The position numbers and the translations under genes were made by a program. This document shows positions 22,345 to 34,420 of a DNA stretch of 64,000 nt, one piece after another; position 1 is the stretch's first letter; each line of letters opens with the position of its first letter. The notes below the pieces were generated by a model. That model had not been told where the DNA came from and made no database searches. It saw only the letters and a program-made list of their open reading frames with translations. The stretch comes from Cymbidium sinense (lineage: Eukaryota; Streptophyta; Magnoliopsida; Asparagales; Orchidaceae), in assembly GCA_021442155.1 (NCBI GenBank), contig CM038214.1:27466450-27530449 (forward strand), written 5' to 3'.

Positions 22345-23389
22345 TTTGATAGTGCCTACTAGCTTTGCTTAATTCTTTCTTCCAAAGCTTTGCTTTACTA
22401 GCCTTTTTTACCTTTTTCTTCTCACTTCCAATGCCTGCAAATAGGAATCCTGGTAGCGAGGTTTAACCAAACATAATTTCTAGAAAATTTGATTTACCCG
22501 CCTTTGTAAACTTCAAAGCTTTCAAAGGCTGGGTTTTCTATTACTTCATATGAATATTCAAAGTATGACTATCTGATGTGTTAGATAATAGAGTAACTAG
22601 ATAAAACTTAATCGTTGAATTAAAGGCTTGCTTGATCGGTAGGTGCTAAATTAACATTAATGCAGACCCAATCTAAATTGGCTTTGGATTGCTACTTTGA
22701 CTATTCCAATGAAAAGCTTAAGTGGGATTGAAAAATCATCACAAAGCTAGATGAGCTAACCTATGTCAAATTATGATAGATCAAATGATATGCCATGTAT
22801 TCATCCTATTTGAAAAAATAAGTTTAGGGTATACGGGCTATCCTAATTTATCCATAAACTTGCCACTTATTACAAAAAGTGGATTTTGTTTGGGGTAGTG
22901 TCCAACTTTACACTTCTAAATGGTCTCGCTGACTTGAGATTTAGACTCAGAGGGTTGACTAAAGTAGGCTTGTCATCACTCTATGCTTGAACAGTCAAAC
23001 CTTTTTCCCAAGAACCAACATTCTCTTAGCCCACTGCTTTTGTTTAGGGAAAACTCTACTTCATTTCACATTCATCATATCTTCAAATGAAAATATTTCA
23101 TAGCATCTATAAAATTCTCAATCCATATCTAGAATTTAGTCAGATTTCTAGACATTTGGACTCTCTACCTTCTAACTTCTTACATTACCATCTCATATGA
23201 AAAAGATAAATTATTAATCTTCCAGGTGCCCAAAAGAATAAAAAAGATGGATGCAACTGAAACTCTCTGATCAACGACTTTGTATCACCATGAGAGTTCT
23301 AAGATCATTAGTTCTTTTGATAATTTGATCCCAAGAAGCAGATATGGAAAAGGGATGTTCCTCACTAGTTTCTATTACATTTCTATTAT
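22344..23389. other. Inner part of right arm, no gene seen
   Basis: Inverted counterpart of 20,076-21,149. Substitutions and short indels are spread along it, and no coding sequence was recognised. Confidence 0.4.
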
Positions 23390-24287
23390 ATGTTATGTAA
23401 AATCTATAAACCTAGTTTGGTTCATATTTTCTTTTTCTAAAACCTCTCATTTTATTCAAGTAATTAGTAATTGTTCATTCATATAAGACCAAGACTATTA
23501 AACTTTGAACTTCTTCACTTCACTTAGAAACTGAAGGAAGCTATTCTTACTATTCTAAATTGAAATTATTATTACTATCTATTTGTTGGAAAAGAAAAAA
23601 AAATAGATCGTTGGAATAATCGATGCAACTATTGTTACATTAGATTTCATAAATAGTTCTTTCCTTATGGAACTACAATACAAAACAAAGTTGAGATTCT
23701 TTAATACAGAAGTAATATATAATATAAAAGGGTAATAAAAGTTACTCTCCTTTGAATCTAGATGGCCCAAAATTGAATTCAAATAAAGAAAGAAAATAAA
23801 GATGAAATGAAAATATTCAATAATTTTCAAATTTTTTTGGAAAAGTCAAGGTTTTCCTTTTTTTTTTGTGTCCATCTATAATGTTTGATGATTCAAGAAT
23901 TTTTAATTAGAACTCAATGAATTCTTTCAATTAGTTTTTCTTACCATCATATCTGGATTGAAACTTAGGTAAATGTTTTATTCATATATGTGGTAAAAGA
24001 ACATATCTAATTTAGCTCTTTCAAGCTTATTCTAACAAGTTATTTTGGTTTTACTATCTATAACCCTATTATTTATTGGTTTGAACAAGATACAACTTAT
24101 TTGAAATAAATGAAATTCAATAAATAATTGATAAAAAATCAAAATAAAAGCCTCTCAACATATTTCATTTATTCTAAGGTTTCTTCGCATCAATTGCCAA
24201 TTAATGGTCATTGAGATTCATGGATAATTTAGATTCATATTTAAGGATATATCTTACCTCTCTTTTTATTCCTTAAAATAAATCAAA
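23390..24287 (+). pseudogene. petL: Plastid-type spacer and petL pseudogene (right arm)
   Basis: The plus-strand copy of the psbE-petL-type spacer leads into petL at about 24,022-24,104. The relic reads roughly LILTSYFGF, then loses several codons (the LLAAS region is deleted) before ITLLFIGLNKIQLI and a TGA at 24,102. The start codon is gone. Order and direction relative to petG and trnW are as in plastid DNA. Confidence 0.75.
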
Positions 24288-24341
24288 ATGATTGAAGTTT
24301 TTCTATTTGGAATCATCTTAGGTCTAACTCCTATTAAGTAA
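24288..24341 (+). pseudogene. petG: Truncated petG (right arm)
   Basis: It begins [17 protein letters not shown] and stops at TAA 24,339-24,341. About 60-70 bp of petG, including the [12 protein letters not shown] end, are deleted before the downstream inverted-repeat motif GACCTCCTCCTTGTAGGAGGTC (about 24,359-24,380), which is retained. This contrasts with the complete 37-codon frame in left copy 1. Confidence 0.85.
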
Positions 24342-24358
24342 GATCTATTTTTCTTATT

Positions 24359-24380
24359 GACCTCCTCCTTGTAGGAGGTC
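24359..24380. terminator. Relic of plastid petG 3' stem-loop
   Basis: The perfect inverted repeat GACCTCCT...AGGAGGTC sits just after petG, where plastid transcripts usually carry a stabilising 3' hairpin. The left copy (about 16,158-16,180) retains it with a few changes. Relic only. Confidence 0.55.
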
Positions 24381-24451
24381 AAATTCAAGTTGCAATTCTA
24401 CTTTGCTTTGTGAAGTTCTTTCATTGTAATTCGATATAACATAAACATAAT

Positions 24452-24513
24452 CACACTCTGTGGGATTTGAAGCTACGACATGGTTTTGGAGACCCGTTCT
24501 AAACTAAGAATGA
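24452..24513 (-). pseudogene. trnW-CCA: Truncated plastid-type trnW-CCA (right arm)
   Basis: The minus-strand copy retains anticodon CCA and parts of the D- and T-arms but has lost short stretches on both sides of the anticodon stem and in the D-arm (about 62 nt instead of 74). The T-loop motif is altered. Not functional. Confidence 0.82.
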
Positions 24514-26259
24514 GATGTTGGGTTCGTGCACAGATTTATGTTGAATAATTCCTGGGGCTTATAATGTGTTCAGTCCCATATGAAGTAAAAAATGTTGATG
24601 AAGGGAAGGTGACCTATGGGGGTGGAGAGAATAGAAAAATCCATTTTAGAGTTATGCTATCTTGAAGTCTGGGCAAGGCTCTGAACTTTGTAAACCTACT
24701 GGTAACAATAAGTGTGCAACAATATAAAAAGCTATTGAATTGATATAGAAAGATTTTTTGGTCCAAAGAAAGTCTCCTTCATATGATAAACCTCGGTAAC
24801 TAGGCCTAAAGTAGACCTCTTTCATAGCCTCAATTATTTTTTTGTTTGGGTTTCCAAGCAAAGACTCTCAAGCTTCACTTCAACAATTTTAGTTCTGATA
24901 GTTGCTAAGGGACAACCTCTTTCTTGCTTATGAGTGATGTACTAGTTTAAGGTAAAGGTCAGGGTATAGGTTGTTGATACATAAGGATCTTCAAGAGGCT
25001 TCTATGATATAAATGAAAATTTTGACTTTCCTAGATGGTCCAAAAAGAAAAGATAGTAGTTTGATTCTTCAAGTCAAGAAGAAAAGGGAAGGCTAACCTT
25101 TTAGCAAAACCTACTTTTGACAAAGCCTACTATAGAATATAATCGATGTAAACTACCAACTTCTTTTCTCTAGCACCTTGACTTTCAAAGTGAAAATGAA
25201 TTATACTCTACTTTCATACAACTAGATTCAATTCATTGAATTGAAGTGGGAGAAGGGGCTTGGATGAGGTGAGGGCAACATTCTCTCGAAGACTAGCAAG
25301 GTGAAAAGATGAAGCTTTAGCCACTACTTTCTCTCCAATTTCGGGTGGCAGTGTCACTTTTTTGCAAAATCCTGTTCATAGATCATGAGCCTTGGGAGCA
25401 GTTTGAAAAGACAAGCTTTTCATCATCTTCCAAAATTCCAAGTACAATGAGATGATTAATCTCATGTGGCATGTCAGCACCTTGGAGAACATAAGGAATC
25501 CAAGAGGTATCAGTTTAGCTTGAATCTCTTCAACCTTTCTACCTCTTTCCACTGGAAGTGGTTATTCATTTGCTACCAAATCTAACCATAGAGCCAGGAA
25601 AAAGTAGAAAATTGAAAGGAAAAGTCCTTTGCACTGAGTGTGTGCTCCATAGATGTATTCTTCGACCTCTTCATTGGAAACCAAAGAATAAGGAAGCTAA
25701 AGGGTTTTTCTTTGCTGGGGAGTGACATTCTTTGAGCTCTGCTACAGTGTGCTTCATAGTTACTTCAAAAGAAATAAGAGGAATCTTTAAAGCAGCTCCA
25801 ATTCATTTTGATGTTCTGCTTGAAAGGAAGCTTCATTCTCAACCAAAATCTTCTGGGTGCCTCTAGAGGGTTGGTTCTTCCCTATCTTGAGATAGAGTCT
25901 GTCATCAGGGACCTTGTTCATAGCATTGTCTGGAGACTCTCTGTGTTCAAATGTACATCCATCCTAGAGGCTTCATTGCCGCCAACTTGTGCATCCTTCT
26001 ATTCCACTGCATCTCCCACATCTAAAATAGTTGGAGTTGGAACTTTGACTTCTTGAAAACTGGTTGGTTTCTTTACCTTCCTAGTGTGACCTCAAAAAGG
26101 AAAACTAGTTAAGAAACACTAGTTATCATATATAGAAGATTATAAGAGAGGCGAACATCTTTCCTCATATCTTTGGTAATGAAAGGATTCTTGAAATATG
26201 ATTTGATTCTACTTGTTTTGCTTGTCTTTTTTAATCCTATTCATTGTTTATTTGATACA
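24514..26259. other. Unassigned, possibly mitochondrial-type DNA (right arm)
   Basis: Inverted counterpart of 14,346-16,009. It holds the minus-strand ORF 24,652-24,861 (MLGNPNKKIIEAMKEVYFRP, then SYRGLSYEGDFLWTKKSFY), whose reading frame is shared with the left-arm ORF at 15,648-15,872. Shared openness over about 60 codons in diverged DNA is mildly suggestive of an ancient coding stretch, but no family is recognised. Confidence 0.4.
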
Positions 26260-26845
26260 TGGAGGTCAGTAATGTTTGTGAATTAGGTGTTGATGTGGGT
26301 ACGAAAAGGGATGGATTGAAACCTACAAAATCCTACATAGCAATTCCGGCACCTTTTTCCATATGTGAAGTAAGTGAATTATCTCATCGATTGGACCCAT
26401 GGACCAACATAGATTGAGCGGGAGTTAGAGGTCCTTTGTCAGAAGTGATCAGCTAGTTGGTCACACATAGGATAACCATTGAGCCAAGCATATTGCCATA
26501 GGTTGGTGTACTTGCCATCACCTATGACACATACTATTCCACTTTAGAGAATATGCTTTTTAGCATAAATGGACTTCTCAAAAGAGTAGGCCAAGTATTT
26601 GGGCACCACATCTAGTGGACAACATCTGTTGGGAAAGTCTTTTGTTTCATTATTTGGCAAATGAAGTTACAGTACATGTGAGAAGTTTCCATAGCAATTT
26701 AGCTTGGAAAGTCAAGTTTTTGAGTGCAAGAGAAGGAATGGCAAGGCCTCCCTCTGCCAGGGTTGGTAGATGGACCACCAATTCATCACATGGATTTTTG
26801 TACTTTACCTTGAGACCAAAGGAAGTCACATTTCTAGACTTCAAT
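26260..26845 (-). pseudogene. LINE reverse-transcriptase C-terminal remnant (right copy)
   Basis: Partner of the left copy, better preserved: the minus-strand ORF at 26,650-26,844 reads MKSRNVTSFGLKVKYKNPCD, ...TLAEGGLAIPSLALKNLTFQ, AKLLWKLLTCT. The 'EGGL.I..L...N...QAKLLWK' motif is characteristic of the region after RT in plant LINEs. Further pieces continue to about 26,260 with the same 'GD.K...L.QYAWLNGYP' block. The plus-strand ORF 26,615-26,884 over the same DNA is a shadow. Confidence 0.7.
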
Positions 26846-26869
26846 TTGATTGATTGTGTAGATAGGAAT

Positions 26870-27689
26870 CTTGAAGTTGCTTAACATGTGATTGGGTATC
26901 TCTACAGTTATTGATTTTGTCAGGGTTTTGTGCCCTACAAAGGTCAGTAGCTAACCTTTCCAACCTTCCTATCTAGCACCGGTTTAGTATATCTCTCATT
27001 TGTGCTTTTGTGGGCTTTCCAGTGAGAGGGAGAATGCCAAGGTAGTCTTAATAGAGCTAGCATTATCAATTCTTGGATGAAGGCATATTTCACTACACTA
27101 TTATCTACTGATTTCTTTTTTTATTGAATGACAGAGGGTTGACTCGTTGCCCGGATTCCTCATAAACTACATTTTTTTTGCTCAAATTGAGGCTGACTTG
27201 GCTTGAAAAGGTAGGTTCAAAATTCAAAGAAGCAAGGGAATTGATTGCTAATGGCTAGAATCGGACTTTTTTGATAGCTTCGAAGGAAAGGAGTGGAGCT
27301 TAAAGTACCCTTTCTCCATGTGCTAGGGTTTCACCATTCACCATGACATCTACATACATTAACCCATTAATGGAAGACTTCTTCTAGTGTGGATGGCATT
27401 GAGAAGTTATAAGGGATTCACCCTAGAGGGTTCAGCTTACTCATCACCAGCAATAAGAGTAGAAAGTTTCTCCTTCTTTGGGCAATCACGCGACGATGAC
27501 ATGATGAAGCATCCTGAGTCTACCTTAAAAGGTTTTCTTGGTAGGACCAATCTCTCTTTTATCATCACCACCCTACTCCTTCTCAATAGGGCTAAAAGCA
27601 TCCTTCTCAATTTTTTCTTGGTGGTTGATGAACTTTACCCATATAAGCCTTCTACTACTCGAATTACTTAGGCCAGGTCCCAAAGATTT
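26870..27689. other. Right arm between LINE and gag, no clear gene
   Basis: About 26,870-26,900 matches 8,321-8,350. Much of 26,930-27,700 has no obvious left-arm match, so the right arm also seems to hold extra DNA here or the left has lost it. ORFs at 27,387-27,671 and 27,538-27,735 overlap in different frames and resemble nothing known. Confidence 0.35.
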
Positions 27690-28494
27690 CATTTTTGCAC
27701 CTCTTTTCCATGTTCCCTATCTTCATCATCAATGACTGCAAATTCTTAGCATACTTTCGCATGGACCCAGTCTACCTCAGTCTATGTAAACCTTCTCTAC
27801 CCTACCATGATACATTCGTAGAGAAAAATTTCTTTCACATTTCTCTTTTTTGATTGCCCCTCCCAACTAACGATCTATGGATTAGCAAGGGCATCCTGAT
27901 TGCTACAAAACCAAGTTTTAGCATCCTCACCAATGAAGCTCAACCCAATTTTGAACTTCTTTACTTCAAGAGTACACCCCCATGTCTCCTATGAAGTTCT
28001 CTAAGTGCCTGGAATTTTGCTCACCCAAGTACTTATTTTGGCCATGTGCCTTCACATTAGTGAGACTCTGATGGCCCATCATCGGATGGAGTTGAAGCAA
28101 ATGCATTCTTTAACACTCTAATGTCTTCCTTCAACCCATCAATAACACTCTAGAACTGATCCCTCAATGAGTGCATCTCATTTCTCAACCCAAGCTCCGA
28201 GTTACCATCCCCAAGATGAGCCTAGATGCGTGTAAAAAGCTCATGAATTTCACCTTTCAAGTCTATATTTTGGCATCCATTGTTTGCACTTTGGCATCTA
28301 CCATCTGTATGTATGTTGGTGTCAACAGTTGCATCATGCGTGGCTTTTGACTGTGCCAAGAGTCCAAGTTTATCCTCTTTCTTCTCGATCTGTATGTCAT
28401 TCACCGTGGATACACCCTTAGTGCATACTTACTCCAAGCCTGCCTTTATCAAATAGCTAGCAAAACCTTCAACCCAACTTGTAACCTTTACCAT
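27690..28494 (-). pseudogene. Ty3/gypsy gag remnant (right copy)
   Basis: Minus-strand partner of the left gag remnant, starting at ATG 28,494. It retains a longer open stretch (28,222-28,404: EKKEDKLGLLAQSKATHDAT, then NIDLKGEIHELFTRI) than the left copy, and further on EMHSLRDQF, GLHRLRQTGSMRKYAKN and QSLMMKIGNM. The last match the 'R.L.QTGSV.EYVK.F..L.L.I..M' block common at the C-terminal end of plant gypsy capsid domains. Frameshifts and stops are present, so it is dead. Comparing the two copies makes the family call firmer than either alone. Confidence 0.68.
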
Positions 28495-31400
28495 AGCCAC
28501 AAATAAAAACTAGAGGATGTATTCTCAATCTAAGAAAATAATATCTCCTTGCTTGGAAGGCTGAACCACATCAGGCCACACATGTTGAATCGACATCACT
28601 TTTGTCGGGAAAGAGAAGATGCACAGAACAATAGGGTCGACATCAGACACCCACAGGGTAACAACAAGATGCAAAACATGAGCAAGAGCAAAGGTTGAGC
28701 TACAATTTCATTCCCTTGAAGTTCTAACAAAATTGGTCAAGTATGGCTAGTCCTTTATTTTGCATTCATCATTACCTTTCCTTGTCAAAAAGGAAGCATA
28801 ATATGCTATTTTGGAAATAAGTTTGAAAGGGTAGGCAGTGTGTGCTAGAGGAAGAAACTTAATAAGAATTCTTTAGAGAGTAACCTTGGCTGGGGAGGTT
28901 AGGGGAAGAAGCAAAAGAAAAGAAAGAAATATTTGAAAGCCTCTTCCGATCTTAAACTCTAGTTCTAAGTTTGAAGGGCTGCTAATAGAGCTGATAAGTA
29001 GGTTGATGGGAAAGATACCAGAGAGATGGAGCTCTTTTCCATTATTTTACAATAAAGGAGGAAAAATTGAATAGAGGTTGGTATCAAACAACTAGGGTTT
29101 AGCACCCTGCCAACTAACAGAAAAAAGGCATGTCCACTATAAAGAAAAGGTTTTTCCTAAGCAAGAATTTCCTATGTAGTTGGAATGGGGCTGGTGGCTA
29201 AGCTTGCCTCAACTCAATAGGAAACTCCCACAACTTACAAACCGGTGAGAAACATGGCCTGTCACAGACTTGGGAGCGGATTAGCCCTGACCAATCGATG
29301 CTCCTATGCAAGTCTGGTTTTATCTCGTGTAGGCTAAGAGATGGTGAACTTTCAAGCATGACTAACTTCTCTAATCTTAAGAGAGAATAAGAGCTCTACT
29401 TGATGGGGGCAAGCAGTCAAATCTGAGTTTTGAATGTTGAATTGAATGAAAGAAGCATTACTTCTATATTCTATATGTGATCTTCGCTTTGTGCAGCTGA
29501 TGTTTCTTTTGATTGGGATGAGTGTGTGGCGGGCCTTACTTTTAGAACCATTGTTGATGCAACCTATTCTTATTCCATGTACTAGGAACAAGCGTTCAAA
29601 AAGAAAAGAGTCACTCAGTTTGTCCATGATGAAGTATAGGATATCTATGTGTTCCCAAAAGGGGAATTCATGATAGAATCATTGAAGCATTCATCGAAAC
29701 TTATTTGATCTTTACTCTCTCAAGCTATCAAAGAGAATTATGGCTTCAACAGTGATGAAAACTCCATTGAGGAGAACTCCAAATCGATTAAGGGATACAA
29801 AATAGATGGATGCCCAATCTGTGCTAAAGTTTGATATCACTTTTATCCGCACCTTCCTTCTTCTCTTTCCAATGAGAACTAAACATGCATCCCATATTCT
29901 CATTCAAAATAATGAGTCTTCACCTTTAGCTTTAGTGGACTCTTTTGAATTGTGAGTAGTATTGGGTAGTTTAGGCAATCTAACCTCTTCCTCTAGTAAG
30001 CTATAGACCAAAATTGTTTTACTACCTTCTATCTACAAGATTGTTAGGCAGATGGATTCGCCAAGTGCATGCCCATGCTACTAGTAGCACAAAAGGGTGG
30101 TGTACAAGCAGAACAAGACTAGACTGATAACTCAATTGAAATGAAATTTGGGGTTAGTTTGAATAAAAGAATTCAATTCATCAAAAATCTTAGCTATCTA
30201 AGCTAGAACTTTTACTACACACCTCTTCTATTATATTATTTCTAAAAGTGAAGTAAAAAAATAATATTTTCTCTTCTGAACTCAATCAAGCTTCATTTTC
30301 AGTAGCAGTTTCAATTGTCCCTTCTGCACTCTAGCAAGAACTTGCTTCATGAATGTAACTCCTATTGAAAGTTCCTAAAATTCATAAACTTTACTCCTTT
30401 TGGTTCAAGCTACCTAGAACTAGATCTAAATCTGCTTATAGAAATGGATCTTTAAAATGAGAAATGGGATTGAAGTAGCTATTATAAGTTAGTTATTTCA
30501 CTAATTCATCTCTAGCATAAGACATTAGTCCTTTCCATTACCTAAAAAGAATTTGAGATTTCTTTCTTTTATGAGTTTTTGAAATTGCTTTCTTCAATGG
30601 TTGAATAGTCGATAGAGCTAGAGGCTATTAAAGTTTCACAAAGATATTTTCCATGGAGCACTACAATAAGGAGTTGTAGCTTTCAACTAAAGATTGCCAG
30701 AAGTTAAACAAACTTTGAGATCAGAACTTCATTTGGATTGATTTCCTTATCCCTTTCTAAACTAGCACCTCAGTCTAAAAAACTTACTTCAACATGGATG
30801 GATAGATGCCATACAACCATTAGCTATTAAGTCTTTTTAGTTGGGGATCCATAATGACTTCATTGATTGATCATTGAGTAAGTAAGATGCTTTATGTAGG
30901 TCAGAAAACTTGATAAGCATGTTATCAAGTTAGGCCAACCTCAAAACTAGATGTCATTACATTTTTCATTTAACCCCAAAGTGGATGGCCTGGGATCATC
31001 TGGACAGAAAGAAGGATTATTCCTAGGAAAGATTATTTCTAGAAGCATCATTTATTTTATTGTTCAAAGCATAGTAGCAACTTGCCAAGTGGGAAAATGA
31101 GGACCATTGGATCGAGGGTATGAATGCTATAACATAGTAAGGACCTCCTCCAAAATATTGAAGAATGATGGTGCCAATGGGTCTCCCTGTCACAATCCCC
31201 GTGATGACTTAAAGAAACCATGTACTCCTCCATTTTATTGAATAGAAAACTAGCTAACTATTAAACATCACATGGATGTACTTAATCCAACTGGAGTGAA
31301 ACCCAAAATGCCTTAATATTGAAAGAAGTACCTTGATTGAACACACACCCAATCTCAAATTTGTATCAACAAAATTTGCATTCTCTAGATTTATTATAAA

Positions 31401-31569
31401 CAAAATTTGATATTGTTCATTTTTTTATATACAAAATTAGCATAGAATGATTAGAATTTGTAGAAAAGTAGCTGTTTTAGCTTACCTTTCAATTATTCTC
31501 TCCTAAAAATTTGTGTCAAGTTCGAGAAGTACAACAATGGAAGGTTGGAAGATTTGAAAATATGACCGA
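28495..31569. other. Unassigned right-arm DNA between gag and pol
   Basis: Counterpart of 4,535-7,490. No gene was recognised on either strand. The opposed overlapping ORFs at 29,352-29,627 and 29,446-29,673 match the overlapping pair at 6,264-6,529, but the amino-acid sequences are not conserved in a way that marks either frame as coding. Confidence 0.35.
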
Positions 31570-34420
31570 CTTAATAAAAGAACTATCATGAAAAGTGACT
31601 CCTACTATGGATGGGATGGCCTCCTTTAGAGTCAACAAGCTAGTCTGATCCTCCTTTGTAAGCTTGTTCAACTACAAAAGGGCCTTCCCAAGTTGGCTAA
31701 AACTTGCCATCTTTAAAGCGGGAACACCGATTAGAAGAAAGAAAAGAACAAGGTCTCCAGCTCAAAAGGTTCTAGGTAGGACTAAATTGTCATGCATTTG
31801 GGACATTCTAGCACAATAAATCTTATAATTTTGTTGCTTAATGTCTGACCTCATTGGGATTCTCAAGTTCATCTAGCCTTAGCTGGGCACTCTCATCCTT
31901 AGTGAACTTGTAACTGAGGGCAACGTGCAATGAAGGAAGCTCTATCTCTAGAAGCAAGATAGCTTTGACTCCAAAGGCGAGAGCATAAGAAGTAGACTAG
32001 TTGTAGTACAATAAGTAGTCTAGTACATCCACAAGGCCTTTTGTAACTTTTCATGCCTTGTTATTAGCGAGAATTTTTTTGATAAGTTGTTCCAAAGTCT
32101 TATTCAAGGCCTCCGCTAAGCCATTAGCCTTGGGATAGTTAATCATCGAGTACCGCCAATCTATGTGATGTGGGTGAACAAATCTAATAATTTTGGAACT
32201 CTGGAAGGTAGTGCCATTCTTGGATATGATCCAGCAAGGAAAACCAAATCAATATATGATTTTATCCAATTTTTATTTTCTTTATTTATCCCTGAAGAAT
32301 TCTATGACATTGTTTGCCTTAACCTTTCTTAGTGGAACAACTTCAGCCCACTTAGAAAAGTAATCTGTAGTGACAAGGATAAACCTATGACCCTTGGATG
32401 ATGGAGGATCGATAAGACCAGCTACATCCATATCCTAGGCCATGAATCCACCGTTGGATGCAGAGGATTTGGAGGTTGGTGCAAAATGGCTCCATGAACC
32501 TAGCACTAATGATACTTATGAGCGTGATTTATAGTCTTGAGTCATCGTGGGCCAATAGTACCTGAGGTGCTAAATTTTAAGCTTCATCTTGGGCCCATAT
32601 TAGTGTGCTCTACACAATCTAAAATGTACCTCACCCATGACCTTTTGGGCCTCCTCTTGGCCAAGGAATCAAAGTCACAATTGTTAAAATGATCATAAGT
32701 ACAAAGTCTTATTAACAAAAGTGAACGAAAGAGCTCTCTTTTTGACTTGAGATGCAAGAGAGTGTTCGTGGGGGAGTTTTCCACATTGTAGATACTCAAT
32801 GAAGGTTTTCCTTTAGTCAGCAGCTTCATCTACTTGCAAAGCTATGGGATGTTATCATATTTGCAGGATACAATCTTTGTCGATTATGGATCAACACCAT
32901 AATGTGATAGAAAAAGAGAACTTGCCTACCAATTCTTTAGCAATCTTGGAGAGTGCATCTGCCTGACCATTATTACATCAGGGAACTCTCATCAAGATGA
33001 CCTCATAAATATATCCAAGCAGCTCCATCACATTTTCTAATATTGTACTAGCTATGGCTTGCAAACTTTATATATTCCAACTACATGGTTGATAATAAGC
33101 TATGAGTCTCCAAGAATGTGGATTCTTTAAGTTGAGATCCTCCTCAACCTCTTTTAAGACTTTAGGGACTTCAGGAATGAAAGTAATCACCCTACACAAA
33201 CTATAGCCTAAGGACTGTGTGTGGAGTTTCCACATATCCCAATTAGTGCCTTGTTGGGCTAAGTTAGTACAACACGACTGGTCACATAGGCCGGCCTATT
33301 TAGCTGTCCACTTTGATGGAAAGAAACCAGTACACAAATACTTATCTTCTAAAAGATAAGAGTAATATGAATCTGGAAGATCTTTCATTTCATCATTTGA
33401 AGTGAAGAAGCATTACAACTTTTGTTTGCCTTTAGTGGACCTAGAACTATCAAAAAAGATCCCACGCTTAGTGTGCCTCTTTTTTGGGGGAACATAGAAC
33501 ATTCCCATATCTACCATTAGCCTTGAAGCTGATGGGGTGAGGTCAGTCATAAAGACGAAGTGCTAGACTTTATTTTTTCACTTTGTTCGACTACAGGCTT
33601 TCACTCTTTGCATTGATTTTTCTCAACTTCAGAATATTCTTCTTCTACCTCGTCTGCCCATTCTACTGCCACGATATGGGTAGGAGGTACTTACATTAGT
33701 AGTCTAAATTTGGGTGCTACCTTTGGAAGCTAAACTTGGGGCTTACAAGGTCCATCCTCACCCTATTGGCGGAGAAGAAAATACTCTGCATCCTTGTACT
33801 AGCCAATTTCATACACTACTTAGGTATCACCCTGTATACAGTACTACACCCCATCAAGCTAATTTTTTATACATTAATGAAGCATTGAGGGTATCATCAT
33901 ATTCATTGATCCACAGCCTACTGATCAATGCATTGTTAGAGGTGTTTGAATCTATGATGTGAAACTTGGCTTTAGATCCTGGTAGTGGAAGGGTGATAGA
34001 CCTGAGTGCTTTCACACCCTATTCATTGAAGCCCCTTTAAGCATGAGTTTATTAGAGCTCAGCTTGTTTGTATCAAGCTAGCTAAAGTCTTTACATTCAT
34101 AATTTGAACTGAAGCCTTAGGATCTACTAGGATTCAGTTCCATTTTGTACCATTTACAGTCGCTGACACATATAAGAGATGATTGTAGTCTTATATGCCT
34201 AGCTATAGATCTTCATCAGAGAAGATTACTCCAGGAATCTTCTTGAGGTAGTGTGCTTCTTCCAAGACTTTCTTGGCAAAGTAAGCAAAGAACAGCTATG
34301 GCTCTAGTAACGCTTTGACTAGAGTTTCCCTCAATTCAAGGGACATCATCAAAGCATCATAAATGTTAAGAGAGGCTGAGAGCTTCCTTAGGTGGGCAAG
34401 CACATTGTAATCCACCTTAT
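31570..34420 (-). pseudogene. Ty3/gypsy pol remnant lacking reverse transcriptase (right copy)
   Basis: Inverted duplicate of the remnant at 960-3,835, read on the minus strand. The RNase H tail and zinc-finger region are visible at 32,584-32,870 (an ORF holding TKGKPSLSIYNVENSP and RPKRSWVRYILDCVEH). Integrase core and C-terminal pieces follow towards 31,600. The protease-like segment lies around 33,900-34,150. The order and the missing RT are as in the left copy, so the element was already dead and internally deleted before duplication. About 565 bp found downstream of the left copy (3,845-4,410) is absent here. Confidence 0.82.
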
